Shown here piece by piece: positions 1 through 8,648 of a stretch of DNA of 14,042 nt. Under the pieces are notes generated by a model. The model did no database searches. It saw only the letters and a program-made list of their open reading frames with translations, and was not told the DNA's origin. The stretch covers positions 1-14,042 of the forward strand of contig JACQHO010000147.1 in NCBI GenBank assembly GCA_016198945.1. Direction: 5' to 3'. Numbering within the stretch: the stretch's first letter is position 1; every line of letters begins with the position of its first letter. The translations under genes and the position numbers were made by a program. The stretch comes from Nitrospirota bacterium. GTDB lineage: Bacteria; Nitrospirota; Nitrospiria; JACQBZ01.

Positions 1-4
1 AACC

Positions 5-445
5 ATGAGAAAACAATATCTGATCGACCGGAGGTTTCAGCTCCAATGGACGGGAAAGATCTTTCTGCTGATGACCGCGGTCTCGATCATCGTCGGATGG
101 ACCATCACCTATGTGGTTTGGGACGCCACCACCACACAGCTCAAGGGATTGGTCGCCCAGGCGGTTCTGACACAAACCCAGGTTCTGCCCATCTCCTCCA
201 CCATCAAATCCTCGATCGCGCTGGGGTTGATCACGCGCGGACTGATCCTCATTTTTATTTTAGCCGTCTTAAGCATTTTCCTGACCCATCGAATCGCCGG
301 TCCTGTCTATAAAATCAGAAAGACGATCCGGCTGGTCCATGACGGCAGCTCGGCCGAGCGGGTCGTCCTCCGGGATCATGATGAATTTCAAGACCTGGCC
401 CGGGAAGTGAACCGCCTGATTGATCACTTTCAAGGGAAGAAATAG
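5..445 (+). CDS. Two-TM HAMP-domain membrane protein
   Basis: This is a short inner-membrane protein of 146 residues. Two hydrophobic segments, at about residues 17-39 and 73-95, flank a short polar loop, and a HAMP linker follows at about residues 93-145. The HAMP call rests on the AGPVYKIRKTIR segment with its conserved proline and on the DEFQDLAREVNRLID segment, which matches the DEF..L...N end of HAMP helix 2. No kinase, methyl-accepting or cyclase output domain follows, so this is a stand-alone HAMP module. Such proteins are known but their partners are usually undefined, and the partner here cannot be named. The start is ATG at position 5; its ribosome-binding site would lie outside the window, so a start further upstream cannot be excluded. 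The gene converges on bioA with a gap of only 6 bp and no visible terminator. Confidence 0.75.
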   Translation: MRKQYLIDRRFQLQWTGKIFLLMTAVSIIVGWTITYVVWDATTTQLKGLVAQAVLTQTQVLPISSTIKSSIALGLITRGLILIFILAVLSIFLTHRIAGPVYKIRKTIRLVHDGSSAERVVLRDHDEFQDLAREVNRLIDHFQGKK

Positions 446-451
446 AAAGGG

Positions 452-1852
452 TCAATCAGCCGTGGTCACAGCCCGGATGGATTCGATCAAGATCGCGACC
501 ATCTTCTTTAATTGCGGAATGGTCACTGACAATGGCGGGAGGAGCGGGACGACGTTTCCGAGAGGGCGGAGGATCATTCCCCGTTTTAATGCCTCCCCGG
601 CCACCCGATAGCCCCACCGTTCTTCCAAGGGAAACGGTACTTTCTTGATCCGATCCTTCACCAACTCAACCGCCGCGATCAACCCGATCTGACGAACCTC
701 GCCGACGTTTGGGTGATCCTTGAGCGGTTTTAGAAATCGCGCGAGGGTTTCAATCTTCGGTTTCAGTCTTTCCAGCACGCGCTCCTTCTCGAAAATCTCG
801 ATATTGGCGAGCGCCGCGGCGCAGCCGAGCTGATTCCCGGTATAGCTGTGGCCGTGGAAAAAAGTCTTGAATTCCCGGTACTCTCCCAGGAAGGCGTCAT
901 AAATCTCCCCGGCGGCCAATGTCGCGGCCAGCGGCAGATATCCGCCGGTCAATCCCTTTGCGATCGCCATCAGGTCCGGCGTCACGCCTTCATGCTCACA
1001 GGCGAACATCGTTCCGGTCCGGCCGAAGCCGGTGAAGACTTCGTCCGCGATCATGAGGACGCGGTATCGCGTGCAGAGATCGCGGATTCGTTTTAGATAG
1101 CCCGGCGGCCAGGTCAGCATCCCGGCCGCGCCCTGGATCATCGGCTCGATCACGACGGCCGCAATCTCCTGATGATGCCGGGACAGAACGGTCTCGACTT
1201 CATCGGCGCATGCGAGGCGGCATTCCGGATAGGTTTTGCTCAGGAAGCAGCGATAACAATACGGCGCGCCGACTTTATGTGTTGGGAACAGAAGCGGGGA
1301 GTATGTTCCGTGAAACAGCTCGATCCCGCCCAGGCTGACCGAGCCGATCGTGTCGCCGTGGTAGGCATTGACGAGCGATAGAAATTTTGTCTTTTGGGTT
1401 CTCCCGCGGTGATGCCAGTACTGGAACGCGATCTTGAGCGCCACCTCCATCGCGGTCGAGCCGTTGTCCGAGAAAAAGACTTTTGTCAGGCCCGGGGGGG
1501 CTAATGCGACCAATTTCTTCGCGAGCCGGATCGCCGGGATATTCGTCAGACCGAGAAGGGTGGAATGGGCGATTTTATTGATTTGATTTTTTATGGCGCG
1601 GTCCATCGCAGCCTTTCGGTGCCCGTGCAGATTCACCCAGATGGATGAGACCCCGTCAAGATACCGCTTTCCGTGAATGTCATATAGATGGATGCCCTCT
1701 CCTCGTTCGATGATGAGCGGCGTTCCCTTTTCCCATTCGGCCATCTGGGTAAAGGGGTGCCAGATATACCGCCGCGCGTCCGCTTCCATCCGCCGAATGA
1801 CCTCGATGCTCTTTGACCTTTTTCTTTTCATCGGACCGTCATTATACTTCAT
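452..1852 (-). CDS. bioA: Adenosylmethionine-8-amino-7-oxononanoate aminotransferase (BioA)
   Basis: BioA transfers an amino group from S-adenosylmethionine to KAPA to make DAPA, the antepenultimate step of biotin synthesis, using PLP in the cytoplasm. The protein shows the fold-type I class III aminotransferase pattern: the family signature IWHPFTQM near residue 29, the substrate/PLP segment NAYHGDTIGSVSL, the PLP-pyridine aspartate in ADEVFTGFGRTG, and the Schiff-base lysine at about residue 299 in MAIAKGLTGGYLPL. The length of 466 is somewhat longer than the usual 420-450. The reported start is the longest. A perfect TATAAT lies inside its first codons on the minus strand, with TTTACG 17 bp upstream, so translation may really begin at Met8 (position 1831) or Met22 (1789); Met22 has a GAGG 11 bases upstream. 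No other biotin gene is adjacent, so bioA stands alone here. Confidence 0.93.
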   Translation of the reverse strand: MKYNDGPMKRKRSKSIEVIRRMEADARRYIWHPFTQMAEWEKGTPLIIERGEGIHLYDIHGKRYLDGVSSIWVNLHGHRKAAMDRAIKNQINKIAHSTLLGLTNIPAIRLAKKLVALAPPGLTKVFFSDNGSTAMEVALKIAFQYWHHRGRTQKTKFLSLVNAYHGDTIGSVSLGGIELFHGTYSPLLFPTHKVGAPYCYRCFLSKTYPECRLACADEVETVLSRHHQEIAAVVIEPMIQGAAGMLTWPPGYLKRIRDLCTRYRVLMIADEVFTGFGRTGTMFACEHEGVTPDLMAIAKGLTGGYLPLAATLAAGEIYDAFLGEYREFKTFFHGHSYTGNQLGCAAALANIEIFEKERVLERLKPKIETLARFLKPLKDHPNVGEVRQIGLIAAVELVKDRIKKVPFPLEERWGYRVAGEALKRGMILRPLGNVVPLLPPLSVTIPQLKKMVAILIESIRAVTTAD

Positions 1853-1869
1853 GGCTTTAAGTCCGTAAA
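1841..1869 (-). promoter_or_regulatory. Candidate sigma-70 promoter for bioA
   Basis: On the minus strand, TTTACG (1869-1864) is followed after 17 bp by a perfect TATAAT (1846-1841). Transcription would begin near 1834, downstream of the longest bioA start codon, which is why a shorter BioA is likely. This is seen by eye only. Confidence 0.4.
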
Positions 1870-1895
1870 GCAGTCCCGTACGACCGTAATTCGTC

Positions 1896-1925
1896 TTGAC
1901 AACACGGGCATGATTTTGTTACTTT
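1896..1925 (+). promoter_or_regulatory. Candidate promoter for the glyQ operon
   Basis: A perfect -35 hexamer TTGACA (1896-1901) lies in the bioA-glyQ divergent spacer. It is followed after 18 bp by a weak -10 TACTTT (1920-1925). The leader to the glyQ start would be about 55 nt. The -10 is poor, so only the -35 is convincing. Confidence 0.35.
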
Positions 1926-1986
1926 TACAAGCCTCCGCTGAAACTTTTCCGGCACACACGACCGTCGCCCGTGGAGACACAACGGA

Positions 1987-2877
1987 TTGACTTTTCAAAA
2001 GGTTATCTCATCGCTCCAAGACTTCTGGTCCCGCCGGGGCTGTGTATTGCATCAGCCTTACGATCTTGAGGTGGGCGCCGGAACCTTCCATCCCGCGACT
2101 TTCCTGAGAGTGCTCGGTCCGGAACCGTGGAAGGCGGCCTATGTCCAGCCCACGCGCCGTCCCACGGACGGGCGATACGGTGAGAATCCCAACCGGCTTC
2201 AGCATTACTACCAGTTTCAAGTCATCCTCAAACCCTCTCCGGAAAATATCCAGGACCTCTACCTGGGCAGTTTAAAAGAACTCGGGATTGACGGACGGGT
2301 CCATGACATCCGGTTTGTCGAAGACGACTGGGAGTCGCCCACGCTCGGGGCCTGGGGTCTGGGCTGGGAAGTGCGGCTCAACGGGATGGAGATCACGCAG
2401 TTCACTTATTTCCAGGAAGTCGGGGGCGAGGAGCTTTCGCCCGTTTCGGTCGAGCTGACCTACGGCCTGGAGCGGCTTGCGATGTATCTCCAGGGCGTCG
2501 ACAGCGTTTTTGATCTCCAATGGAACGACACCGTGACCTACGGCGATGTCCATCATCAGACCGAGGTACAGTTTTCAAAACATAATTTTGAAGAGGTCAA
2601 TGCCGATTCTCTCCGCCGAATATTTGACCTGTACGAATTCCAATGCCGTACGTTGATCGGCAAACAGCTGGTCCTGCCTGCATATGACTACTGCATTAAG
2701 GCCTCGCATTTATTCAACCTCCTTGACGCAAGAGGCGCCGTCAGCGTGACGGAGCGGGCGGGGATGATTGCCCGGGTGCGTGATTTAGCCAAACAGTGTG
2801 CGACGGCCTATATTGCGCATCGGAAAGAAATGGACCATCCCTTGATGCTGCGTGAGAAGGCGCGGGTACGATCATGA
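1987..2877 (+). CDS. glyQ: Glycyl-tRNA synthetase alpha subunit
   Basis: This is the catalytic alpha chain of the bacterial alpha2-beta2 glycyl-tRNA synthetase, which activates glycine with ATP and charges tRNA-Gly in the cytoplasm. The family is recognised from the N-terminus (TFQKVISSLQDFWSRRGCVL), then QPYDLEVGAGTFHPATFLR, the PTRRPTDGRYGENPNR segment and GLGWEVRLNGMEITQFTYFQ. The length of 296 is close to the usual 300. The start is a TTG, since no in-frame ATG precedes the conserved N-terminus and GGAG lies 10 bases upstream; the first Met within the frame falls far inside the domain. Its stop overlaps the glyS start in an ATGA, so the two subunits are translationally coupled, as fits equimolar assembly. 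Confidence 0.97.
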   Translation: MTFQKVISSLQDFWSRRGCVLHQPYDLEVGAGTFHPATFLRVLGPEPWKAAYVQPTRRPTDGRYGENPNRLQHYYQFQVILKPSPENIQDLYLGSLKELGIDGRVHDIRFVEDDWESPTLGAWGLGWEVRLNGMEITQFTYFQEVGGEELSPVSVELTYGLERLAMYLQGVDSVFDLQWNDTVTYGDVHHQTEVQFSKHNFEEVNADSLRRIFDLYEFQCRTLIGKQLVLPAYDYCIKASHLFNLLDARGAVSVTERAGMIARVRDLAKQCATAYIAHRKEMDHPLMLREKARVRS

Positions 2878-5000
2878 AGGGCGGTGAATTGCTTTTAGAG
2901 ATCGGGACGGAAGAGATTCCGTCAAGCGTTCTTCCCAAAGCGATGAGCGATTTGAAAGAACAGGCCACACGGATGTTGTTGGAAGCAAGAATCCCGGCGG
3001 AACGCGTCGAAGCCTTCGTGACGCCGAGACGTCTCGTCGTATGGGCGACCGGAATTCCTCCGCGTCAAGCCACTCAGATCACGGAAGTAAGCGGCCCGCC
3101 TCGCTCCGCGGCCTATGATGCCGAAGGCCGTCCGACCGCGGCCGCAACCGGTTTTGCAAAGGCCCAGGGCATTCCGGTTGAAGGTCTGACAATCAAGAAG
3201 ACGGACAAGGGCGATTATGTCTGCGCCGTCCGTAAGCACCCGAGCGTCGCGGCGATTCGTATTCTTAAAGATTTACTTCCATTATTAGTCTCATCACTCA
3301 GGTTTCAAAAGATGATGAAGTGGAACGGCCATGGCATGCGATTTGTCCGCCCCATCCGCTGGATCGTGGCCATGCTTGACGGCCGGGTGGTCCCGTTCCA
3401 TCTGGCCGGGCTTTCGAGCGGAAACCTTTCCCGAGGGCACCGCTTTCTGTCCGGCCGGCCGTTTTCGGTGAAGGGTTGGATGGACTATCGCATGAAGCTG
3501 AGGCGGAACCATGTTGTTCTGGATCCGGCCGAGCGTGAAGGCCTGATCCGGAATGGACTGGCCCGATTTGCAAAGGAAGTGAGGGGTCTCGTTCCGGATG
3601 ATGCGGACCTTCTCAATCAAGCCGTCTTCCTGACCGAGCAGCCGGTTGTACTGATGGGCGGATTCGACAAAAAATACCTCGACCTTCCGGTCGAGGTTCC
3701 GGTCACAGTGATGAAGGAACATCAGGGCTATTTCCCCCTAATGGGGAAAAGCGGCTCGCTCCTTCCCCATTTTCTTTTCGTGAGTAACATAAAGACCCAA
3801 AAACCGGCCTTGATCCGGGCCGGCAACGAGCGTGTGATCCGAGCCCGGCTGGAGGACGCCCGATTTTATTTCGAACAAGACAAGAAACAGACGCTGAATG
3901 AACGCGTGGGCCAACTCAGCGGGCTCGTTTTTCACGAGAAGCTCGGCACCCTTTACCAAAAAATGGAACGGATCAAGCAACTCGCTCCTATGCTGCTGCG
4001 CGAAGCCGGGAGAGACGAACAGGAAATCAGCCGCCTCGAGAAGGCGGCCCTTCTATGTAAGTCGGATCTTTTGACCGGCATGGTGCGGGAGTTCCCGAGT
4101 CTTCAGGGGATTATTGGGCGTGAATATGCAAAACTGCAGGAGCATGATTCCGAAGTGGCCGACGCGATTGCGGAGCATTATTTCCCCCGGCATGGGGACG
4201 ACCCGAGTCCACCCCGGACCCTGACCGGAAAGTTTTTGACCGCGGCCGATCGTCTGGATACGCTCGTCGGTTTTTTCGGCGTGGACCTCATGCCGAGCGG
4301 TTCAATGGACCCGTATGCGCTTCGCCGTCAGGGGCTGGGCCTGGTCCAGGTGCTTTTGGATGAGGCCTTCTCCCGACTCTCGCTTCAGAAGGCGATCCAG
4401 ACCGCGGCCGGTCTTTACGCCGATCGGGGTGTTTCACTGAAAAAGGACTCCAAAACGATTCGAGATGAGTTGGATCGCTTCCTGGCGCAGCGGATGGAGA
4501 CTTATTTCAAACGGCGGTTCGGCCCCGAGACCGGATATCGCGCCGATCTGGCGGATGCCGTGTTGTGCGGCGCCTTTGACAACCCGCTGGATCTGTACCT
4601 GCGCTTTGTGGCGCTGATGAATTTTAAGCGCCAGCCGGATTTTGAACCGCTGATCGTCACCTTCAAGCGGGCTTCGCGAATACTGCCGGCCGGTTTTAAG
4701 GGAGAGGTCCGTCCGGATGCCTTCAAAGAGACGGTCGAAAAGGAGTTGTACCAACGATGCCGGAAGGCCGAGACGGACGCGACCGGTTTCTTTTCCCGAC
4801 GACAGTACCCGGAAGTCCTCAAGGCGCTGGCCGATCTGCGTCAACCGATCGATTCATTTTTCAACGGCGTCATGGTGATGGATGAGGATCGTGCCGTTCG
4901 GGAAAATCGCTTGTCTTTGTTACAGAGGATTACGAAGCTCTTTATGAAATTCGGCGATTTCACGAAGGTGATGGTGGAGGAGAGCTCAAAAGCGAGATAA
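2874..5000 (+). CDS. glyS: Glycyl-tRNA synthetase beta subunit
   Basis: This is the beta chain, which supplies tRNA recognition and the anticodon-binding region of the tetrameric glycyl-tRNA synthetase. Family landmarks are LLLEIGTEEIPSSVLPKAM at the N-terminus, GPPRSAAYDAEGRPTAAATG, FVRPIRWIVAMLDG, the HD-like central part with FPSLQGIIGREYA and EHYFPRHGDD, DLMPSGSMDPYALRRQGLG, and a C-terminal anticodon-binding segment ending in FMKFGDFTKVMVEE. The length of 708 is slightly above the E. coli protein (689). It begins at the ATG that overlaps the glyQ stop by 4 bp. The next gene starts 10 bp after its stop. Confidence 0.97.
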   Translation: MKGGELLLEIGTEEIPSSVLPKAMSDLKEQATRMLLEARIPAERVEAFVTPRRLVVWATGIPPRQATQITEVSGPPRSAAYDAEGRPTAAATGFAKAQGIPVEGLTIKKTDKGDYVCAVRKHPSVAAIRILKDLLPLLVSSLRFQKMMKWNGHGMRFVRPIRWIVAMLDGRVVPFHLAGLSSGNLSRGHRFLSGRPFSVKGWMDYRMKLRRNHVVLDPAEREGLIRNGLARFAKEVRGLVPDDADLLNQAVFLTEQPVVLMGGFDKKYLDLPVEVPVTVMKEHQGYFPLMGKSGSLLPHFLFVSNIKTQKPALIRAGNERVIRARLEDARFYFEQDKKQTLNERVGQLSGLVFHEKLGTLYQKMERIKQLAPMLLREAGRDEQEISRLEKAALLCKSDLLTGMVREFPSLQGIIGREYAKLQEHDSEVADAIAEHYFPRHGDDPSPPRTLTGKFLTAADRLDTLVGFFGVDLMPSGSMDPYALRRQGLGLVQVLLDEAFSRLSLQKAIQTAAGLYADRGVSLKKDSKTIRDELDRFLAQRMETYFKRRFGPETGYRADLADAVLCGAFDNPLDLYLRFVALMNFKRQPDFEPLIVTFKRASRILPAGFKGEVRPDAFKETVEKELYQRCRKAETDATGFFSRRQYPEVLKALADLRQPIDSFFNGVMVMDEDRAVRENRLSLLQRITKLFMKFGDFTKVMVEESSKAR

Positions 5001-5010
5001 GACGCTGCCT

Positions 5011-5583
5011 GTGATGATCGACCCAGCGAGCAAAGCGAGCGAGAAGGGGAGGACTTCGGCGAACTCAGTCGAGCCGCTCCAAAAGGAGGGGACAGATTTC
5101 AAATCTGTCCCCAGCCAGGATGACGATCTTCGGCTGGAATTGAGGATTTATGCCCGCCGCGTGACCTGGGGGCTGGTGTTTTTCGGCGGACTGATGTTCA
5201 TCGGCGGGCTCAACCTCGCCGGCGTGGATCTCGATGAAATCGAATCCAAGGGGAAGTATTACAGGTCGGACCGGCATATCTGTCTTAAGACGGACTGGCT
5301 GGAAACGACCGTGGGCGATAAAGACCGCGCCCAGTTCTGCATGGAATGGATCGATCCAAGCGATACGAGCGGCAACACGCATCAATTGATCCTGGCCGAT
5401 CTGGTGATCGTTAGAGACAGGGACGGGAAAATTCGTACGCAGCACAAGAGAACGGTGAACTATCCCTTGATCGGAACCATCCTGTATCTGGCCGTTCTGA
5501 TCGTGATCGGGAAGCTGGTTCAAAAACATTTCATCGAGAAACGTCGGGTCCGGCTGGGCCTCACGGGAACGACAGGAGAATAA
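5011..5583 (+). CDS. Hypothetical two-TM membrane protein with repeat-derived N-terminus
   Basis: I do not recognise this family. The 190-residue reading shows a polar N-terminus, a hydrophobic segment at about residues 52-72 (GLVFFGGLMFIGGLNLAGV), a soluble middle of about 75 residues with two cysteines, and a second hydrophobic segment at about 147-166 (LIGTILYLAVLIVIGKLV) followed by a basic tail. This gives a two-pass membrane protein with an extracytoplasmic or cytoplasmic loop. Residues 6-34 are encoded by short dispersed-repeat DNA, including a perfect palindrome, so the N-terminus is probably an insertion or not translated. GTG at 5011 has no good ribosome-binding site, and an in-frame TTG beyond the palindrome (near 5140) is an alternative start. 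The gene lies between glyS and ppdK in the same direction and ends 3 bp before the ppdK start. Confidence 0.6.
   Translation: MMIDPASKASEKGRTSANSVEPLQKEGTDFKSVPSQDDDLRLELRIYARRVTWGLVFFGGLMFIGGLNLAGVDLDEIESKGKYYRSDRHICLKTDWLETTVGDKDRAQFCMEWIDPSDTSGNTHQLILADLVIVRDRDGKIRTQHKRTVNYPLIGTILYLAVLIVIGKLVQKHFIEKRRVRLGLTGTTGE
5024..5087. repeat. GCGAGC-type and TTCGG..GAGCCG-type short repeat DNA
   Basis: Directly upstream of the palindrome, the DNA reads as a run of near-tandem GCGAGC units followed by a segment of the form CTTCGGCGAACTCAGTCGAG. Segments like the latter (CTTCG..A..CTCAGTCGA) occur as dispersed intergenic elements in many bacterial genomes, from memory and not from a search. The block is read through by the overlapping gene. 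Confidence 0.4.
5088..5112. repeat. Perfect 12-bp-arm palindrome (REP-like GGGGACAGATTT element)
   Basis: The arms GGGGACAGATTT (5088-5099) and AAATCTGTCCCC (5101-5112) are exact reverse complements around a single C. The encoded peptide GTDFKSVP is typical of readings through this well-known dispersed palindrome, which is often tied to REP elements and Y1 (TnpA-REP) transposases. It sits inside the N-terminal coding part of the membrane protein gene. As RNA it would form a very stable hairpin with no useful loop, so it could hinder translation from the upstream start. Confidence 0.7.
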
Positions 5584-5586
5584 TCT

Positions 5587-8409
5587 GTGAAACCGAAAAA
5601 ATACGTCTACTATTTTGGCAACGGCAAGGCCGAGGGTCGGGGCGATATGAAGGACCTTCTCGGAGGCAAAGGCGCCGGGCTGGCCGAAATGACGCGACTG
5701 GGCATCCCGGTTCCGGCCGGGTTTACGATCACCACACAGGCCTGCGTCGAGTATTTCGACAACCGGAAGCGGTTTCCGAAGGGGATGTGGGAACAGGCCC
5801 GCCACGATCTCAAAAAGGTCGAACAGGCGATGGGAATGACCTTCGGAGATTCCGAGCGACCGCTCCTCGTTTCGGTCCGGTCGGGGGCCAAGGCCTCGAT
5901 GCCGGGAATGATGGACACCGTGCTCAATCTGGGATTAAACGAACAGACGATGAAGGGCATTATCCGGAAGACCGGGAATGAACGGTTCGCCTATGATGCC
6001 TATCGCCGTTTCATCACGATGTTCGGCAGCATCGTGATGGAAATAAAGCGCGAACGATTCGAGCATCTTCTCGAGGAGCAAAAGAAACAAAAAAAGGTCA
6101 AGCTGGACACCGACCTCGGCGCCGAAGAGATGAAATCAATTGTGGCGCAGTATAAGAAACTGGTGAAACAAGAGACCGGCTATGAATTTCCGGACGATCC
6201 GTTGGAACAACTCAAAATGGCGATCAATGCCGTTTTTAATTCATGGTTCGGGGCCCGCGCCGTGACCTACCGCCGGATTCACGGCATCCCGGACGGATGG
6301 GGCACCGCGGTGAATATCGTGGCGATGGTCTTCGGAAACATGGGCGAGACAAGCGGCACGGGCGTGGCGTTCACCCGGGATCCCTCAAACGGCGAGCGGC
6401 GGTTTTTCGGCGAATGCCTGATGAATGCCCAGGGGGAGGACGTCGTGGCCGGGATCCGCACGCCGCTGCCGATCGAGGCGCTGGCCAAAACCGTTCCGTC
6501 AGCCTATCGGGAGCTGCTGGCCGTCTTCAAAAAACTGGAGCGCCATTACCGCGACATGCTGGATCTGGAGTTTACGATTCAGGAGGGAAAACTCTACATG
6601 CTCCAGACCCGGGTGGGAAAGCGCACCGGACTGGCGGCCGTCCGGATTGCGGCGGACATGGTCAAGGAAAAATTGATCACGAAGAAGGAGGCGATCCTTC
6701 GCGTCTCGCCGGACCAGATCGCGCAGTACCTTTATCCGATCTTCGACTCCAAGGCGGAATCGGCGGCCCGTTCCGTCGGGAAGGGGCTTCCGGCCGGGCC
6801 CGGCGCGGCGGCCGGAAAGATCGCACTGACGCCGGACAAGGCGATGGCAATGCGCGCGGCGGGCGAGCGCGTGATCCTGGTCCGGCGCGAAACAAGCCCG
6901 GATGACATCCACGGAATGGATGCGGCGATGGGATTTCTAACGGCGAAGGGCGGGATGACCTCGCATGCCGCCGTCGTGGCGCGCCAGATGGGAAAGGTCT
7001 GCGTGGCGGGGTGCGAGGCGGTCGAGGTGAACGAGGCGAATCATACCGTGAAAATCGGACCGGCGACGCTCAAGGAAGGCGATTTCCTTTCGATCAACGG
7101 GTTCACCGGCCAGGTCTACGCCCAGGATCTTCCGGTCGTTTCATCGGAAGTGATCCAGGTGATTCAGGGAAAGATGAAACCGAACCAGTCCGAGAAGTAC
7201 CGTTATTTTGCAACCGTCCTGAACTGGGCCGACCAGGTCCGCCGTCTGCGGATCCGGGCCAATGCCGATATCCCGGATCAGGCCGCCATCGCGCGTGGAT
7301 TCGGGGCCGAAGGGATCGGACTCTGCCGAACGGAGCATATGTTCTTCGCGGAGGACCGCATCCCGATCATGCAGAAGATGATCCTGGCCCGGGCGCGCGG
7401 GGAGCGGGAGCAGTATCTGGACAAGCTTCTTCCGCTGCAGAAGAGCGACTTCCTCGGCCTGTATCGCGAGATGCAGGGATTCCCGGTCACGATCCGTCTG
7501 CTCGATCCGCCGCTTCACGAATTTCTGCCCAAGCGCGAGGATCTGATGGTCGAAATCGCCCGGCTGGAGGTCTCAAACGGCGACCGGACCCTGCTGGAGG
7601 AAAAACGGCGGCTCCTGGCCCGGGTCGAGGAGCTGCATGAGTTCAATCCGATGCTGGGCCTGCGCGGATGCCGTCTGGGGATCACGATGCCTGAGATCAC
7701 GCGGATGCAGGTTCGCGCCATCATGGAGGCGGCCTGCGAGATCGCGCGCGAGGGGAAAAAGATCGTGCCGGAGATCATGGTTCCGCTGGTCGGGATGCTG
7801 ACCGAGATGAAGGCGCAGAAAGATTTGGTCCGGAAGACCGCGGACCAGGTCATCAAACAGTACGGCGTCAGGATCACCTATCTCGTCGGGACGATGATCG
7901 AGCTGCCGCGGGCGGCCGTGACGGCCGGCGAGATCGCGAAGGAGGCCGAGTTCTTCTCGTTCGGCACGAACGACCTGACCCAGACGACCTTCGGTTTCTC
8001 ACGCGATGACGCGGCCAAGTTCATCCAGTTTTACATGACGACATCCGATCTCTGTCCCAACTGCCACGGCTCGGACGTGGACAAGAAGACGAACACCTGC
8101 CGCTCCTGCGGTTATGTCATCACGGACCAGGCGTCCAATATCATCGAGTTCGACCCCTTCGCCACGCTGGATCAGGACGGCGTCGGTTATCTGATGCGCC
8201 GGGCGGCCTGGGACGGCCGGAACACGCGGAAGGACATCAAGCTCGGCATCTGCGGGGAACACGGCGGCGATCCGGCCTCGATCGAGTTCTGCCACCGCAT
8301 CGGACTGGACTACGTGAGCTGCTCGCCCTATCGCGTCCCGATCGCGCGCCTCGCCGCCGCGCATGCGGTGTTGAATAATAAAAAACAGAAGAGCGAGAAG
8401 GATATATGA
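5587..8409 (+). CDS. ppdK: Pyruvate, phosphate dikinase with zinc-ribbon insertion
   Basis: PPDK interconverts pyruvate + ATP + Pi with PEP + AMP + PPi in the cytoplasm. Domains in order: an ATP-grasp region (GGKGAGLAEMTRLGIPVPAG at the start, SVRSGAKASMPGMMDT, FTRDPSNGE), the swivelling phosphohistidine domain with catalytic His460 in GGMTSHAAVVARQMG, and the PEP/pyruvate TIM barrel with LCRTEHMFF, SFGTNDLTQTTFG and the catalytic Cys889 in GICGEHGGDP. At 940 residues it is longer than the usual 870-900. Much of the excess is a four-cysteine ribbon at residues 823-841 (CPNC..CRSC) between FGFSRDDAAKF and DPFATLDQDGVG, plus a charged insertion before VEELHEFNPM. The start is GTG with AGGAG 8 bases upstream. 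Its stop overlaps the start of an accessory gene, and a diverged copy of its 3' end lies about 940 bp downstream. Confidence 0.96.
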   Translation: MKPKKYVYYFGNGKAEGRGDMKDLLGGKGAGLAEMTRLGIPVPAGFTITTQACVEYFDNRKRFPKGMWEQARHDLKKVEQAMGMTFGDSERPLLVSVRSGAKASMPGMMDTVLNLGLNEQTMKGIIRKTGNERFAYDAYRRFITMFGSIVMEIKRERFEHLLEEQKKQKKVKLDTDLGAEEMKSIVAQYKKLVKQETGYEFPDDPLEQLKMAINAVFNSWFGARAVTYRRIHGIPDGWGTAVNIVAMVFGNMGETSGTGVAFTRDPSNGERRFFGECLMNAQGEDVVAGIRTPLPIEALAKTVPSAYRELLAVFKKLERHYRDMLDLEFTIQEGKLYMLQTRVGKRTGLAAVRIAADMVKEKLITKKEAILRVSPDQIAQYLYPIFDSKAESAARSVGKGLPAGPGAAAGKIALTPDKAMAMRAAGERVILVRRETSPDDIHGMDAAMGFLTAKGGMTSHAAVVARQMGKVCVAGCEAVEVNEANHTVKIGPATLKEGDFLSINGFTGQVYAQDLPVVSSEVIQVIQGKMKPNQSEKYRYFATVLNWADQVRRLRIRANADIPDQAAIARGFGAEGIGLCRTEHMFFAEDRIPIMQKMILARARGEREQYLDKLLPLQKSDFLGLYREMQGFPVTIRLLDPPLHEFLPKREDLMVEIARLEVSNGDRTLLEEKRRLLARVEELHEFNPMLGLRGCRLGITMPEITRMQVRAIMEAACEIAREGKKIVPEIMVPLVGMLTEMKAQKDLVRKTADQVIKQYGVRITYLVGTMIELPRAAVTAGEIAKEAEFFSFGTNDLTQTTFGFSRDDAAKFIQFYMTTSDLCPNCHGSDVDKKTNTCRSCGYVITDQASNIIEFDPFATLDQDGVGYLMRRAAWDGRNTRKDIKLGICGEHGGDPASIEFCHRIGLDYVSCSPYRVPIARLAAAHAVLNNKKQKSEKDI

Positions 8410-8648
8410 AGGAGACGATAAATAGGAAACTCACAAGGGGAGAGGCACAAGCATTTCGAAAACGGTGGAGAGCCGTGAATGAGGCGGAGCGGAAGGAATT
8501 AAGAGGGACTTCCGCCGCGGACAAGTTACGACAACTATCCGTGCTGATGGAGTCGGTGCGTCAACTGGGGTGGACCCGATTGCTTGCGGAAGAAGAAACG
8601 GTTGTACGGGATCGATGGAATCGGCTCCGAAAGGCCTACGGTGTCTGA
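8406..8648 (+). CDS. Small basic helical protein, possible antitoxin partner of the nucleotidyltransferase
   Basis: This 80-residue protein is rich in Arg, Lys, Glu and Ala and appears all-helical, with a motif-like start (KLTRGEAQAFRKRWRAVNEAE) and end (RDRWNRLRKAYGV). Proteins of this general look are, from memory, often encoded directly upstream of small nucleotidyltransferases, and the arrangement resembles a toxin-antitoxin pair. That role is an inference. The ATG overlaps the ppdK stop (ATGA), so the pair is translationally coupled to a core metabolic gene. Its stop overlaps the next gene's GTG start by 8 bp. Confidence 0.65.
   Translation: MKETINRKLTRGEAQAFRKRWRAVNEAERKELRGTSAADKLRQLSVLMESVRQLGWTRLLAEEETVVRDRWNRLRKAYGV

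Noticed and set aside
6243..6905. Long alternative-frame readings over ppdK on both strands
   Set aside because: They follow from high GC at third positions; the ppdK frame accounts for all the conserved motifs.
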